A stretch of 64,000 nucleotides of DNA from Bacteroidaceae bacterium (GTDB taxonomy: Bacteria; Bacteroidota; Bacteroidia; Bacteroidales; Bacteroidaceae). How positions within the stretch are numbered: the stretch's first letter is position 1; each line of letters opens with the position of its first letter. Below are positions 21,226 through 31,122 of the stretch, piece by piece. The notes under the pieces were generated by a model. It worked only from the letters and a program-made list of their open reading frames with translations, was not told the origin of the DNA and ran no database searches. The stretch lies in the NCBI GenBank assembly GCA_017442185.1, contig JAFSAT010000024.1:124001-188000 (forward strand). The letters are read 5' to 3'. The translations under genes were made by a program, and so were the position numbers.

Positions 21226-24003
21226 ATGAATTTGCTTGAGGCTTTAAAAGATAGAATCTTGGTGCTTGATGGCGCCATGGGAACAATGATACAGCAGTAT
21301 GCTCTGCAAGAAGAGGATTTTCGCGGTACAAGGTTTGCGTCGCATCCGCAACAACTTAAAGGGAATAATGATATTTTAGTGCTTACACGTCCTGATATAG
21401 TGCAAGAGATACACGAGAAGTATCTGAAGGCCGGCGCCGACATTATTGAAACAAGTACATTTAATGCAAATTCCGTCTCTCAGGCCGACTATGCCTGTGA
21501 GGCTGTATGTGACGAAATAAATCGCGAAGCGGTGAGGCTTGCACGTGAAGTAGCTCAAAAATATTCCACACCCGAGAAACCACGCTTCGTGGTGGCTTCT
21601 ATCGGGCCTACAAGCCGCACCTGCTCCATAAGTCCCGACGTCGAGAATCCTGCGTTGCGTAATATAACTTTCGATACTCTGGTCGAGGCATATAAGGCTC
21701 AGATGAGAGTACTTATCGACGAGGGGGTTGATGCGTTATTGTGTGAAACCATTTTCGACACTTTGAATGTAAAGGCTGCTCTGTATGCAGCCGAAGAGGC
21801 AATGCGCATATGCAACAAAGAGGTGCCGGTGATGCTCTCGCTCACTATTGCCGACAATGGCGGGCGCACTCTCTCGGGACAGACTATCGAAGCATTTATG
21901 GCGTCTGTGATGGGATATAAAATATTGTCGGTAGGTTTAAACTGCTCTTTTGGTGCCGAGCAGATGAAACCTTTCCTTAAGCAGCTTGCCGCTATTGCAC
22001 CCTGCTATGTGAGTGTCTACCCCAATGCCGGTCTGCCAAATGCACTTGGGGGGTACGACCAAACACCGGCACAGATGGCCGATATTATGCGCTCTTATAT
22101 TGATGAGGGGCTTGTGAATATCATAGGAGGATGCTGTGGTACCACCGATGAATATATTGCCGAATTCCCTGCGTTGGTTCAGGGCCGCAAGCCGCGTAGC
22201 GTTGTCGAGGCTCATAAGGATTTGTGGCTTTCGGGGCTGGAGCCTTTGGTGGTGAACCGTTCCAAAAATTTTATAAATATAGGTGAGCGTTGCAATGTGG
22301 CGGGTTCGCGTAAATTTTTGCGCCTGATAAGTGAAAAGAATTATTCCGAGGCATTGAAGATTGCCCATCGTCAGGTGGAAGATGGTGCACAGATTCTTGA
22401 TATAAATATGGATGACGGCTTGTTGCAGACTGCCGATGAGATGGTAAATTTCCTAAATCTATTAGGTAGCGAGCCCGAAATAGCGCGTGTGCCTGTTATG
22501 GTGGATTCTTCGGATTGGAGTGTTATAACAGCCGGACTTAAATGTCTGCAAGGAAGAGCCATCGTAAACTCAATATCTCTGAAAGAGGGCGAGGAGGTGT
22601 TTCTCGAACATGCCGCCGAGGCTAAGCGTCTGGGAGCTGCAGTGGTGGTGATGGCTTTTGATGAACAAGGACAGGCTGTTACATTTGAACGTAAAATAGA
22701 AATTTGTGGCAGAGCGTATGATTTGCTTACCAAACATGTAGGGTTCAAACCGCAAGAGATTATTTTCGACCCTAACATATTGGCTGTTGCAACAGGTATA
22801 GAGGAGCATGCAGCATACGCTGCCGACTATATTCGCGCTTGCGCCTGGATTCGTGAGAATCTGCCCGGAACACATATAAGCGGCGGTGTCAGCAATCTTT
22901 CTTTCTCGTTTCGTGGAAACAACTATTTGCGTGAAGCGTTGCATGCTGTCTTTCTCTATCATGCAATTGCAGCCGGAATGGATATGGGGATTGTAAACCC
23001 GCAAACATCGGTGCAATATACAGATATTCCCACAGAGGTGCGCGAGGTGATAGAGGATGTTATTTTTAATCGCACAGCCGATGCCACTGAAAAACTTATA
23101 GCTATTGCCGAAGATTTAAAGGGACGTGACACTCACGCAGTGCACCACAGCGACGACACTTGGCGAAAAACCGAGGTAGAGGAGCGTCTGAGGATAGCAT
23201 TGTTAAAGGGTGTCGGTGATTTTCTTGAAGAAGACCTTGCCGAGGCTGTGAACAAATATGGTACAGCAGTAGAGGTTATCGGCGGCCCGTTGATGGATGG
23301 AATGGGATATGTAGGAGAACTCTTTGGCGAGGGTAAACTGTTCTTGCCACAAGTGGTTAAAACAGCACGTACCATGAAACAGGCAGTGGCAATACTTCAA
23401 CCACTCATCGAAAAACAGAATAGTGGACGCTCGGCTGCCGGCAGAGTACTTATTGCCACTGTGAAAGGTGATGTTCACGATATCGGCAAGAATATTGCAG
23501 GCGTGGTAATGGGATGCAACGGATATGAGATTATTGATTTAGGTGTGATGACTCCACCTGAGAAAATAGTAAACGAGGCACGAGATAAGAATGTGGATAT
23601 GGTTATCCTGAGCGGTCTTATAACCCCGTCTCTCGATGAGATGGTGACGGTGGTTAAATCGCTTAAAGCAGAGGGCATGACCTTACCGGTGCTGATAGCA
23701 GGTGCAACCACAAGTCCCATGCACACTGCACTTAAAATAGCTCCGGAATATGATGGTCTTGTTGTGCATGTTAAGGATGTGTCGCAGAATGTACTTGTGG
23801 CAGCAGAACTTTTGGGCTCGAAAAAGCAGCGTGATACATTTGCCGAGAGAGTGCGCAGCACGCAGCAACAGCTGCGCGATAAGTCTGCTGAGCGCATACA
23901 GGAACCGATGCGTTCATTGCAAGAGGCTCGCAAGAATAAACTCGACCTTTTTTCAAATCAGCAATCGCACAATGAGGGATGTAGCTGCGGACATTGTAAA
24001 TAA
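21226..24003 (+). CDS. metH: Cobalamin-dependent methionine synthase without activation domain
   Basis: A 925-residue MetH: it moves a methyl group from methyltetrahydrofolate to homocysteine through cobalamin. The homocysteine domain (about 1-325) has zinc ligands Cys240 (GLNCS) and Cys303/Cys304 (GGCCG), lining up with Cys247, 310 and 311 of the E. coli enzyme. The pterin domain (about 340-615) has [14 protein letters not shown]. The cobalamin cap and binding domain (about 640-880) has DVHDIG with His751 as the lower cobalt ligand. The E. coli enzyme continues another 330 residues as an AdoMet-binding reactivation domain; here the protein stops after a short tail ending CSCGHCK. Reactivation must come from another protein. 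Upstream is repeat copy D with no room for a cobalamin riboswitch. Confidence 0.95.
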   Translation: MNLLEALKDRILVLDGAMGTMIQQYALQEEDFRGTRFASHPQQLKGNNDILVLTRPDIVQEIHEKYLKAGADIIETSTFNANSVSQADYACEAVCDEINREAVRLAREVAQKYSTPEKPRFVVASIGPTSRTCSISPDVENPALRNITFDTLVEAYKAQMRVLIDEGVDALLCETIFDTLNVKAALYAAEEAMRICNKEVPVMLSLTIADNGGRTLSGQTIEAFMASVMGYKILSVGLNCSFGAEQMKPFLKQLAAIAPCYVSVYPNAGLPNALGGYDQTPAQMADIMRSYIDEGLVNIIGGCCGTTDEYIAEFPALVQGRKPRSVVEAHKDLWLSGLEPLVVNRSKNFINIGERCNVAGSRKFLRLISEKNYSEALKIAHRQVEDGAQILDINMDDGLLQTADEMVNFLNLLGSEPEIARVPVMVDSSDWSVITAGLKCLQGRAIVNSISLKEGEEVFLEHAAEAKRLGAAVVVMAFDEQGQAVTFERKIEICGRAYDLLTKHVGFKPQEIIFDPNILAVATGIEEHAAYAADYIRACAWIRENLPGTHISGGVSNLSFSFRGNNYLREALHAVFLYHAIAAGMDMGIVNPQTSVQYTDIPTEVREVIEDVIFNRTADATEKLIAIAEDLKGRDTHAVHHSDDTWRKTEVEERLRIALLKGVGDFLEEDLAEAVNKYGTAVEVIGGPLMDGMGYVGELFGEGKLFLPQVVKTARTMKQAVAILQPLIEKQNSGRSAAGRVLIATVKGDVHDIGKNIAGVVMGCNGYEIIDLGVMTPPEKIVNEARDKNVDMVILSGLITPSLDEMVTVVKSLKAEGMTLPVLIAGATTSPMHTALKIAPEYDGLVVHVKDVSQNVLVAAELLGSKKQRDTFAERVRSTQQQLRDKSAERIQEPMRSLQEARKNKLDLFSNQQSHNEGCSCGHCK

Positions 24004-24054
24004 ACCGAATATATTGTAAAAAAAAGGTAATAAACCGCAAAATAGGTTTAATTA

Positions 24055-24087
24055 TTTGCCTTTTGCGTTTGGTTTATGTTAATTTTG
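24055..24087 (+). promoter_or_regulatory. Promoter of the calcium ATPase operon
   Basis: TTTG (24055-24058), 21 bases, TAATTTTG (24080-24087), an exact TAnnTTTG, placed 27 bases before the ATG at 24115. Confidence 0.65.
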
Positions 24088-24114
24088 TAAAGAACTATAT
24101 TAAAATATAAGCGG

Positions 24115-26793
24115 ATGAGCGACAAAGAGTACTGTGGGTTAACATCGGATGAAGTTGAAGAACGTCGCGCCAAGTATGGCGCGAATGTATTGACACCACC
24201 CGAAAAAACATCTCTGTGGGTGCGTTTTTTGGAAAAATTCAAAGATCCTATCATCATAATACTTTTGGTGGCATTGGTGTTGTCTTTTGCAATATCGTGC
24301 TTCCACTGTTTCGGACCCGAAAAACAGGGCTTTCAGGCATTTCTCGAACCAATAGGAATATTGGTGGCAGTTCTTATGGCAACCATTATCGGATTTGTGT
24401 TTGAGGTGAAGGCTTCAAATGCTTTCGATAAATTGAATGCGGTGAATGATGAGGTTGATGTTACGGTGATTCGTGACGGTGCGGTGCACCAGATACCTCG
24501 TAGGGATGTGGTAGTTGATGACATTGTGTTGTTGAACACAGGCGATGAGGTGCCGGCCGACGGCATCTTGCTCGAAGCAAATTCGTTACAGATTAATGAG
24601 TCGACGCTGACGGGCGAGCCTGTAATATCAAAAACCACCGTTGTTGCCGATTTCGATGATGAAGCAACATACCCCTCCAATAAAGCCATGCGCAGCACCA
24701 CTGTGGTAGAAGGCAATGGTGTGATGCGAGTGGAAACCGTTGGCGATGCTACTGAGTATGGCAAGGTTAACACCGGCTCGCTCATCGAGAATAATCTTGA
24801 AACGCCTTTGCAGGTGCAGCTTAAGCGTTTGGCAGGAGTGATAAGCAAGGTGGGATATACTGTTGCTATAATAACATTTCTTCTGCTCTCTGTAAAAGGC
24901 TTGTGGAATTGGTCGGAAATGTCACTTGTGGATATAGGTTCAGAGATTCTTTCTAATTTTATGATTGCGGTGACACTTATAGTAGTCTCAGTCCCCGAGG
25001 GCTTGCCGATGAGTGTTACGCTGAGCCTTGCCTTGAGCATGAACAGAATGCTTAAAACAAATAACCTTGTCAGAAAAATGCATGCTTGCGAAACAATGGG
25101 AGCGGCAACGGTGATATGTACGGACAAAACCGGCACTCTCACACAGAATCGCATGCAGGTATATGAGGCCGATTTTTTTGCATTAAAAAACGACGGTTCG
25201 CCCGATGATACACAGAAAATATTGATAAATGAGGGTATTGCTGTTAACTCCACCGCCAATCTTGATAAGGCTTCCGATGGTACGATAAAGACTATTGGCA
25301 ATCCCACCGAGGCCGCGCTTTTATTGTGGCTCGACAAACAGGGTGTCGATTATAATACATTGCGCTCAGAGGCTAAACTGCTCAGTGTGCTTACTTTCTC
25401 AACCGAGCGTAAATATATGGCCACAGTGGTAAGTTCGTCACTCCTGGGTAAGAAAGTGCTTTATGTGAAAGGAGCGCCCGAGATAATATTGTCGCGCTGT
25501 TCAAAAGTAGCATCTGTCAACGGATTGACGAATGTAGACGAGCGTCGAAATGAGATAGAGGCTCAGCTTCTGGAATATCAGAATAAGGCTATGCGCACTT
25601 TGGGTTTTGCATATTGTATTTTGGATGATGATGATAATGATGCGCCTTATGAGAACGGACGATTGACAGATGGCCTTCCACTCATATATTTAGGCATTGT
25701 AGCCATATCCGACCCGGTGCGTGCAGATGTTCCCAAGGCTGTGCAAACGTGCTTGAAGGCGGGCATTGATGTAAAGATAGTTACGGGCGATACTCAAGGA
25801 ACGGCCTCAGAAATCGGACGTCAGATAGGTATCATCAAGCAAGATACTCCGGCGGATTGCATAATAACAGGCCCGGCTTTCGAGGCTCTCTCCGATGAAG
25901 AGGCTGCCAAACGTGTTATGTCGCTTAAGATTATGTGTCGCGCACGTCCCATGGACAAACAGCGATTGGTGAATCTCTTGCAGCAGCAAGGGGCAGTGGT
26001 GGCAGTAACCGGCGATGGTACTAACGATGCTCCTGCGCTGAAGGCTGCACAGGTGGGGCTGTCGATGGGCGACGGAACATCGGTGGCAAAGGAGGCAAGC
26101 GATATTACTATACTTGATAATTCTTTCGGCAGTATAACACGTGCAGTAATGTGGGGGCGTTCGCTATATAAGAATATACAGCGCTTCCTGCTCTTCCAAC
26201 TTACTATAAATGTGGCAGCCTGCTTTATTGTGATGCTTGGCTCGCTGCTTGGAACATCGTCGCCGCTTACCATTACACAGATGCTGTGGGTGAACCTGAT
26301 TATGGATACTTTTGCATCATGTGCGCTCGCTTCGCTCGCGCCAAGTTGGAGTGTGATGAAAGAGCTGCCGCGCAAAAACAGCGACTTCATTGTTACGCAT
26401 GGCATGGCCTATGCAATATTCTCGGTGGCAGCCTGCTTTGTGGCGGCACTAATGGCGATACTTTATCACTATCATGCCGATGGAGGAATGACGCTGCACA
26501 GAATGTCGTGGTTCTTTACCTTTTTTGTGATGCTGCAATGGTGGAACCTTTTCAACGCAAAGTCTTTTATGACAGGCGCCTCGGCTTTCAAGGGTATTCA
26601 TAAGGAGAGGCTGTTTATGTTCATAGCGCTGTTGATATTTATCGGACAGGTGCTTATCGTAACTTATGGCGGAAAGATGTTCAGCGTGGAGCCGTTGACT
26701 GTGAAGGATTGGGTGACAATAACATTGATGACATCTCCGGTGTTGCTTGTAGGTGAATTTATAGCTATATTCAGGGGAAGAAACAGACAATGA
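24115..26793 (+). CDS. Calcium-transporting P-type ATPase (PMCA type)
   Basis: An 892-residue P2-type ATPase that would export Ca2+ from the cytoplasm. Order: N-terminal cation-ATPase domain (LTSDEVEERRAKYGANVL); first transmembrane pair; actuator domain with TLTGEP (about 162-167); helix 4 with VPEGLPM (about 294-300), whose Pro-Glu-Gly-Leu-Pro pattern is the calcium site of PMCA pumps; phosphorylated Asp337 in DKTGTLT; the nucleotide domain with KGAPE; hinge VTGDGTNDAPALK; and six C-terminal helices. No long regulatory C-terminal tail is present. Its last four bases (ATGA) are shared with the CNNM gene start, so the two products are translationally linked. Confidence 0.93.
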   Translation: MSDKEYCGLTSDEVEERRAKYGANVLTPPEKTSLWVRFLEKFKDPIIIILLVALVLSFAISCFHCFGPEKQGFQAFLEPIGILVAVLMATIIGFVFEVKASNAFDKLNAVNDEVDVTVIRDGAVHQIPRRDVVVDDIVLLNTGDEVPADGILLEANSLQINESTLTGEPVISKTTVVADFDDEATYPSNKAMRSTTVVEGNGVMRVETVGDATEYGKVNTGSLIENNLETPLQVQLKRLAGVISKVGYTVAIITFLLLSVKGLWNWSEMSLVDIGSEILSNFMIAVTLIVVSVPEGLPMSVTLSLALSMNRMLKTNNLVRKMHACETMGAATVICTDKTGTLTQNRMQVYEADFFALKNDGSPDDTQKILINEGIAVNSTANLDKASDGTIKTIGNPTEAALLLWLDKQGVDYNTLRSEAKLLSVLTFSTERKYMATVVSSSLLGKKVLYVKGAPEIILSRCSKVASVNGLTNVDERRNEIEAQLLEYQNKAMRTLGFAYCILDDDDNDAPYENGRLTDGLPLIYLGIVAISDPVRADVPKAVQTCLKAGIDVKIVTGDTQGTASEIGRQIGIIKQDTPADCIITGPAFEALSDEEAAKRVMSLKIMCRARPMDKQRLVNLLQQQGAVVAVTGDGTNDAPALKAAQVGLSMGDGTSVAKEASDITILDNSFGSITRAVMWGRSLYKNIQRFLLFQLTINVAACFIVMLGSLLGTSSPLTITQMLWVNLIMDTFASCALASLAPSWSVMKELPRKNSDFIVTHGMAYAIFSVAACFVAALMAILYHYHADGGMTLHRMSWFFTFFVMLQWWNLFNAKSFMTGASAFKGIHKERLFMFIALLIFIGQVLIVTYGGKMFSVEPLTVKDWVTITLMTSPVLLVGEFIAIFRGRNRQ

Positions 26794-28082
26794 ATGAGGT
26801 ATTTATAATTATATTGCTTATACTATTGAACGGAGCCTTTTCCATGGCCGAAATATCTCTTATTTCGGCACGCAGGTCGAGCCTTTCATCGGATGCGAAA
26901 AAAGGGAACAAAGCCGCACGTCTGGCTCTTCGACTTGCCGAGGAGCCCGACCGCTTTCTCTCGACAGTGCAAATAGGAATAACTCTTATTGGAATACTCA
27001 CAGGTATATATTCGGGAAATAAGATTGCCGGCCTGTTTGCGCAAAGTCTTACGGAGATTGGCGTTTCAGCATCGTACGCATCGGAGATTGCACAGATTCT
27101 GATTGTGATTCTTGTAACCTATCTGACGCTTGTTTTTGGCGAATTGCTGCCCAAACGCATAGGGATGAACGCAGCCGAGAATGTGGCTAAAATTATGGCG
27201 CGTCCCATGCAGTGGCTCTCGGCTGTTGCTGCCCCTTTTGTGTGGCTTCTGTCTAAAAGCACAGCGTTGCTGTTCAATCTCTTCGGATTGAAAAACATGG
27301 AGAGCAAGGTGACCGAAGATGAGATAAAATCCATTATAAACGAAGGAAAAGAGGATGGTGAGGTGCAAGAGGTTGAACAGGATATAGTGGAGAGGGTTTT
27401 TCTGATGGGCGACATGAATGTAGGTTCCATAATGACGCACAGACACGACATTGTATGGTTCGACGTAAAGATGACCGCGCAAGAGGTGCGCGATACGATG
27501 GGTGGAGAATTGTATGAACTATACCCCGTGTGCGATGGCGGATTCGATAAACTCTTGGGGCTTGTGTCGATAAAAGACCTTCTGTTCACATTAGGCACCG
27601 TAGAATTTTCTTTGGAAAAGATATTGCGCGAACCAACCTATTTCTATCGCAGCATGAGCGTATACAAGGTGCTGGAAATTATGAAAAAAGAGGGCGTGAG
27701 CCGAGGTATCGTATGCGACGAATTTGGAGTATGCGTGGGCATCGTAACGCTTAAAGATATGATGCATGCCCTTGTGGGTGTGGTGGACGAAGAGGATGAT
27801 GAGAATTTTATCGTAAAACGACAGGATAGGGAAGAGTGGTTGGTTGACGGACGCTGCCCCGTGCACGATTTTCTGCGTTTCTTTGATAGCGAGGAACTTT
27901 ACGAAAATTGCGACTATTCAACAGTGGCAGGATTGTGTCTTGCACAGCTCGACCGTATTCCCTGCGAGGGCGACAGCTTTACGTGGCATAATTTCCGCAT
28001 AGAGATTAGCGATATGGATGGAGCACGTATAGACAAACTTCTTGTATCGCGGGTTGAGCTTACCGATACTGCCGATGTGTGA
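26790..28082 (+). CDS. CNNM/CorB-type membrane protein with CBS pair (hemolysin-like)
   Basis: A 430-residue protein of the family once called TlyC-like hemolysins: an N-terminal DUF21/CNNM membrane domain of four helices (about 1-190, with GAFSMAEISLISARR and FGELLPKRIGM), a cytosolic CBS-domain pair (about 205-340), and a C-terminal CorC-like domain (about 345-430). Characterised relatives export Mg2+ or Co2+ rather than lyse cells. It overlaps the calcium ATPase stop by four bases, which links the two in cation homeostasis (inference). DedA starts 62 bases downstream. A second CNNM-type protein, GldE, is encoded at 50383. Confidence 0.88.
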   Translation: MNEVFIIILLILLNGAFSMAEISLISARRSSLSSDAKKGNKAARLALRLAEEPDRFLSTVQIGITLIGILTGIYSGNKIAGLFAQSLTEIGVSASYASEIAQILIVILVTYLTLVFGELLPKRIGMNAAENVAKIMARPMQWLSAVAAPFVWLLSKSTALLFNLFGLKNMESKVTEDEIKSIINEGKEDGEVQEVEQDIVERVFLMGDMNVGSIMTHRHDIVWFDVKMTAQEVRDTMGGELYELYPVCDGGFDKLLGLVSIKDLLFTLGTVEFSLEKILREPTYFYRSMSVYKVLEIMKKEGVSRGIVCDEFGVCVGIVTLKDMMHALVGVVDEEDDENFIVKRQDREEWLVDGRCPVHDFLRFFDSEELYENCDYSTVAGLCLAQLDRIPCEGDSFTWHNFRIEISDMDGARIDKLLVSRVELTDTADV

Positions 28083-28144
28083 TTTTTTGCAAGCCTGCCA
28101 ATAATTAAATGGCATTTTAGTAACTTTATATATAATTAAGAAAA

Positions 28145-28786
28145 ATGGAATCTGTTGCTTTTATACAGTGGTGTCTCGATCATCTGAACTATTGGACAAT
28201 CACTATTTTAATGACTATCGAGAGTTCTTTTATTCCTTTCCCCTCTGAGGTGGTGGTGCCTCCGGCTGCATACAAGGCGGCTGTAACGGGTGAGATGAAT
28301 GTGGTGCTTGTGGTGCTCTTCGCCACATTGGGTGCAAATTTTGGTGCGCTCATCAACTATTATCTTGCAAAATGGCTGGGTCGTCCTATTGTTTACAAAT
28401 TTGCAAACAGTCGTTTCGGGCATATCTGTCTGATAGATGAGGCCAAGGTGCAGCGTGCCGAGGAGTATTTTGACAAACATGGAGCGCTTTCAACCTTTAT
28501 AGGTCGATTGATACCTGCCGTGCGTCAACTTATCTCAATACCTGCAGGACTTGCGCGTATGAGTATCGGCAAGTTCTTGATATATACCACGCTGGGTGCC
28601 GGTATATGGAATGTGGTGCTTGCAACCATCGGTTATTATCTCTCCACCGTACCGGGTATTGAAACCGAGGAGCAACTTATTGCCAAAGTAACGGAATACA
28701 GCCACGAACTTGGATATATATTTATCGCAGTGGGTGTGTTCATTGTGGGTTACCTCATATATCAAGGAACAAGAAAAGGGAAATAA
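28145..28786 (+). CDS. DedA family membrane protein
   Basis: A 213-residue inner-membrane protein. SSFIPFPSEVVVPPAAY (about residues 28-44) and GRLIPAVRQLISIPAGLARM (about 120-139) are the two signature segments of DedA/VTT proteins, which act as lipid scramblases/flippases (recycling undecaprenyl phosphate or phosphatidylethanolamine in studied cases). The two re-entrant motifs and about four to five helices are all visible and the length is typical. It lies downstream of the ATPase-CNNM pair with a 62-base gap and no terminator in between, and a clear hairpin follows. The family call is firm; which lipid it moves is unknown. Confidence 0.9.
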   Translation: MESVAFIQWCLDHLNYWTITILMTIESSFIPFPSEVVVPPAAYKAAVTGEMNVVLVVLFATLGANFGALINYYLAKWLGRPIVYKFANSRFGHICLIDEAKVQRAEEYFDKHGALSTFIGRLIPAVRQLISIPAGLARMSIGKFLIYTTLGAGIWNVVLATIGYYLSTVPGIETEEQLIAKVTEYSHELGYIFIAVGVFIVGYLIYQGTRKGK

Positions 28787-28819
28787 GAGTATAAAAAAAG
28801 AAACTTTTTATATAATTTT

Positions 28820-28864
28820 AAAGTGAACCTCAAAGTTTGGACAAAAAACTTTGGGGTTCACTTT
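28820..28864 (+). terminator. Terminator after dedA
   Basis: AAAGTGAACC-T-CAAAGTTT pairs with AAACTTTG-G-GGTTCACTTT (18 bp with one mismatch) around 7 bases. It may serve the whole ATPase-CNNM-DedA unit. From 28865 to about 29060 the sequence is AT-rich with nothing further recognised. Confidence 0.75.
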
Positions 28865-29067
28865 ATTTCAAGCAGTTTCTTTTTTTCTGTTACCATCGCA
28901 ATATGCCTTTTAAAGAATAAACAGACATAGTTATTCTGCTCTGTAAAAAACAGACGACGAAAAAATGAAAAACTTCTAAAATGTATACATAAATCCTCTT
29001 TTAAGTGAAATTTTATTTGAAGTTTTGATAGAAAAGTGATTTTTTGATAATTTTTTTCTTTGATTTC

Positions 29068-29099
29068 TTTGCAGTGCTGAAAAAAAAACATTACTTTCG
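29068..29099 (+). promoter_or_regulatory. Promoter of the ilv operon
   Basis: TTTG (29068-29071), 20 bases, TACTTTCG (29092-29099), a TAnnTTTG box with C for T. Transcription would start at about 29105, 15 bases before the leader peptide ATG. Confidence 0.65.
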
Positions 29100-29120
29100 C
29101 GAAGTAATAATAAATGGAAT

Positions 29121-29186
29121 ATGTGCAGGCAGCATTTAACTTCACAAAGTATTATAAATATTGTGATTGTCGTCCTATCCGATTAA
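29121..29186 (+). CDS. ilv leader peptide, 21 residues
   Basis: ATG at 29121, TAA at 29184-29186. The peptide contains IINIVIVVL (codons 11-19), eight of nine codons for isoleucine, valine or leucine, the three end products of the operon that follows. This is the classic make-up of a branched-chain amino acid attenuator leader: a ribosome starved of any of the three would stall here. The reading frame lies just after a good promoter and 42 bases before a terminator, with a competing RNA pairing in between. An overlapping frame from 29114 gives a 26-residue peptide without such enrichment. Chance occurrence of this run of codons is unlikely, but translation has not been shown. Confidence 0.8.
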   Translation: MCRQHLTSQSIINIVIVVLSD

Positions 29187-29261
29187 TGGGATGAGATTGG
29201 CTGTGTAATATATAAATAAAATCAAGGTGCCTTTCTCAATGTTTCGAGGAGGGCGTTTTTT
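29187..29261 (+). promoter_or_regulatory. Attenuator: antiterminator and terminator before ilvD
   Basis: Terminator: TGCCTTTCTC (29228-29237) pairs with GAGGAGGGCG (29246-29255, three G-U pairs), followed by a run of six T (29256-29261), 25 bases before the ilvD ATG. Antiterminator: TGAGA-TT-GGC (29192-29201) can pair with GCC-TT-TCTCA (29229-29238), which includes nearly the whole left arm of the terminator, so the two folds exclude each other. A ribosome stalled on the Ile/Val/Leu codons would leave 29192-29201 free and allow read-through into ilvD. Confidence 0.75.
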
Positions 29262-29286
29262 ATTGTTTGAGAATATTATTTGAATT

Positions 29287-31089
29287 ATGAAAATAAAGTT
29301 AAGAAGTGCACAATGTACCGAAGGGCGCCGTATGGCCGGAGCACGCGCTCTTTGGATTGCCAACGGCATGAAACGCGAAATGTTCGGCAAGCCTATCATA
29401 GGTATTGCAAACTCTTTTACGCAGCTTGTGCCCGGACATACGCATCTGCATGAAGCAGGCCAGATAGTGAAGCAAGAGATTGAGAAGCTCGGTTGCTATG
29501 CAGCCGAATTTAATACAATAGCAATTGACGACGGTATTGCCATGGGGCACGATGGAATGCTCTATTCGTTGCCGTCGCGCGATATTATTGCCGACAGCGT
29601 GGAGTATATGTGCAATGCACACAAAGTGGATGCACTTGTTTGTATATCCAACTGCGACAAGATTACCCCGGGAATGTTAATGGCGACAATGCGTTTGAAT
29701 ATACCCACAGTGTTTGTCTCCGGCGGCCCGATGGAAAAAGGCACATTCAAAGGCGAGAACCTCGACCTTATCTCGGCAATGGTGAAAGCGGCCGATACTT
29801 CTGTGAGCGATGAAGAACTAGCCGAGGTTGAAAAGCGTTCATGCCCCGGATGCGGATGCTGCTCGGGAATGTTTACCGCAAATTCCATGAATTCGCTAAC
29901 CGAAGCAATAGGACTGTCACTCCCCGGCAACGGCACAATTCTTGCAACCCACGTAAATCGTGTGCAACTGCTCAAGGATGCCGCAAAGCAGATTGTCGCC
30001 AATGCAATGAAATATTACGAAGAGGGCGACGAGAGTGTGCTTCCGCTCAGTATAGCAGTGCGTGGAGCATTCCTCAATGCAATGACGCTGGATATAGCCA
30101 TGGGCGGCTCCACAAATACGATACTTCACCTGCTTGCCGTGGCGCAAGAGGCCGGAGTAGACTTTAAAATGGAGGATATCGACAAACTGAGCCGTTCGGT
30201 TCCCTGCTTGTGCAAACTGGCTCCCAACAGCGCAAAATACAGCGTGCAGGATTGCGGTCGTGCAGGAGGCATAATAGGCATAATGGCAGAACTTGCAAAA
30301 GGCGGATTGCTCGACACCTCCCTCAAACGTGTTAACGGTGCCACCCTTGCCGAAGATATTGAGAAATACAGTATAACAGGAGCAGCAATAGATGCCGAGG
30401 CAAAGCGTATATACAGCACAGCTCCCGCAAACGTTTTTTGTAATCGAATGGGAGCACAGAGCGAGGTCTATGAGACACTCGATTGCGACCGCGAACAAGG
30501 CTGCATACGCGACCTTGAGCACGCCTACACAAAGGATGGAGGTCTTGCCATTCTATTTGGCAATATAGCAAAAGATGGTTGCGTGGTAAAAACAGCCGGA
30601 GTAGACGAGAGTATCTGGAAATTCACAGGCAAGGCAAAAGTGTTCGATTCACAAGATGCTGCGGTCGAGGGTATTCTCAACGGCAGCGTGCAGGCCGGCG
30701 ATGTGGTGGTTATTGTATATGAGGGTCCAAAAGGCGGCCCCGGTATGCAAGAGATGTTATACCCCACGTCATATATAAAATCGCGTCACTTAGGCAAAGA
30801 GTGCGCTCTTATCACCGACGGACGTTTCAGTGGCGGAACATCAGGGTTGAGCATAGGACATATATCACCCGAAGCAGCCGCCGGAGGTAACATAGGCAAG
30901 CTGCGCGATGGCGATATTATTGAGATAGATATTCCCAATCGCAGTATAAATGTAAGGCTCAGCGATGAAGAACTTGCCTCGCGCGAGATGTTCCCGCTGA
31001 CACGTGAACGAGTAGTCTCCAAGAGCCTCAGAGCATACGCCAATATGGTAAGCTCTGCCGATAAAGGCGGTGTGAGAATTATAGAGTAA
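29287..31089 (+). CDS. ilvD: Dihydroxy-acid dehydratase
   Basis: A 600-residue enzyme that dehydrates dihydroxy-acids to the keto acids of valine, leucine and isoleucine; it carries an iron-sulfur cluster. [15 protein letters not shown] (about residues 118-132) and [17 protein letters not shown] (about 190-206) hold the cluster cysteines, and the C-terminal [13 protein letters not shown] and [21 protein letters not shown] are diagnostic. The length fits the long-form, E. coli-like IlvD. It is the first structural gene after the attenuator, and ilvB begins 33 bases later. Confidence 0.97.
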   Translation: MKIKLRSAQCTEGRRMAGARALWIANGMKREMFGKPIIGIANSFTQLVPGHTHLHEAGQIVKQEIEKLGCYAAEFNTIAIDDGIAMGHDGMLYSLPSRDIIADSVEYMCNAHKVDALVCISNCDKITPGMLMATMRLNIPTVFVSGGPMEKGTFKGENLDLISAMVKAADTSVSDEELAEVEKRSCPGCGCCSGMFTANSMNSLTEAIGLSLPGNGTILATHVNRVQLLKDAAKQIVANAMKYYEEGDESVLPLSIAVRGAFLNAMTLDIAMGGSTNTILHLLAVAQEAGVDFKMEDIDKLSRSVPCLCKLAPNSAKYSVQDCGRAGGIIGIMAELAKGGLLDTSLKRVNGATLAEDIEKYSITGAAIDAEAKRIYSTAPANVFCNRMGAQSEVYETLDCDREQGCIRDLEHAYTKDGGLAILFGNIAKDGCVVKTAGVDESIWKFTGKAKVFDSQDAAVEGILNGSVQAGDVVVIVYEGPKGGPGMQEMLYPTSYIKSRHLGKECALITDGRFSGGTSGLSIGHISPEAAAGGNIGKLRDGDIIEIDIPNRSINVRLSDEELASREMFPLTRERVVSKSLRAYANMVSSADKGGVRIIE

Positions 31090-31122
31090 GAACAGGTCAT
31101 ACGACACAATACAAGATAACCG

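Noticed and set aside
24333-25337. 334-codon open frame on the minus strand inside the calcium ATPase gene
   Set aside because: Lies opposite the conserved P-type ATPase core, including DKTGTLT; an antisense artefact.
29114-29194. 26-codon frame overlapping the ilv leader
   Set aside because: It starts 7 bases earlier in another frame and has no enrichment for Ile/Val/Leu codons; the 29121 frame explains the region better.
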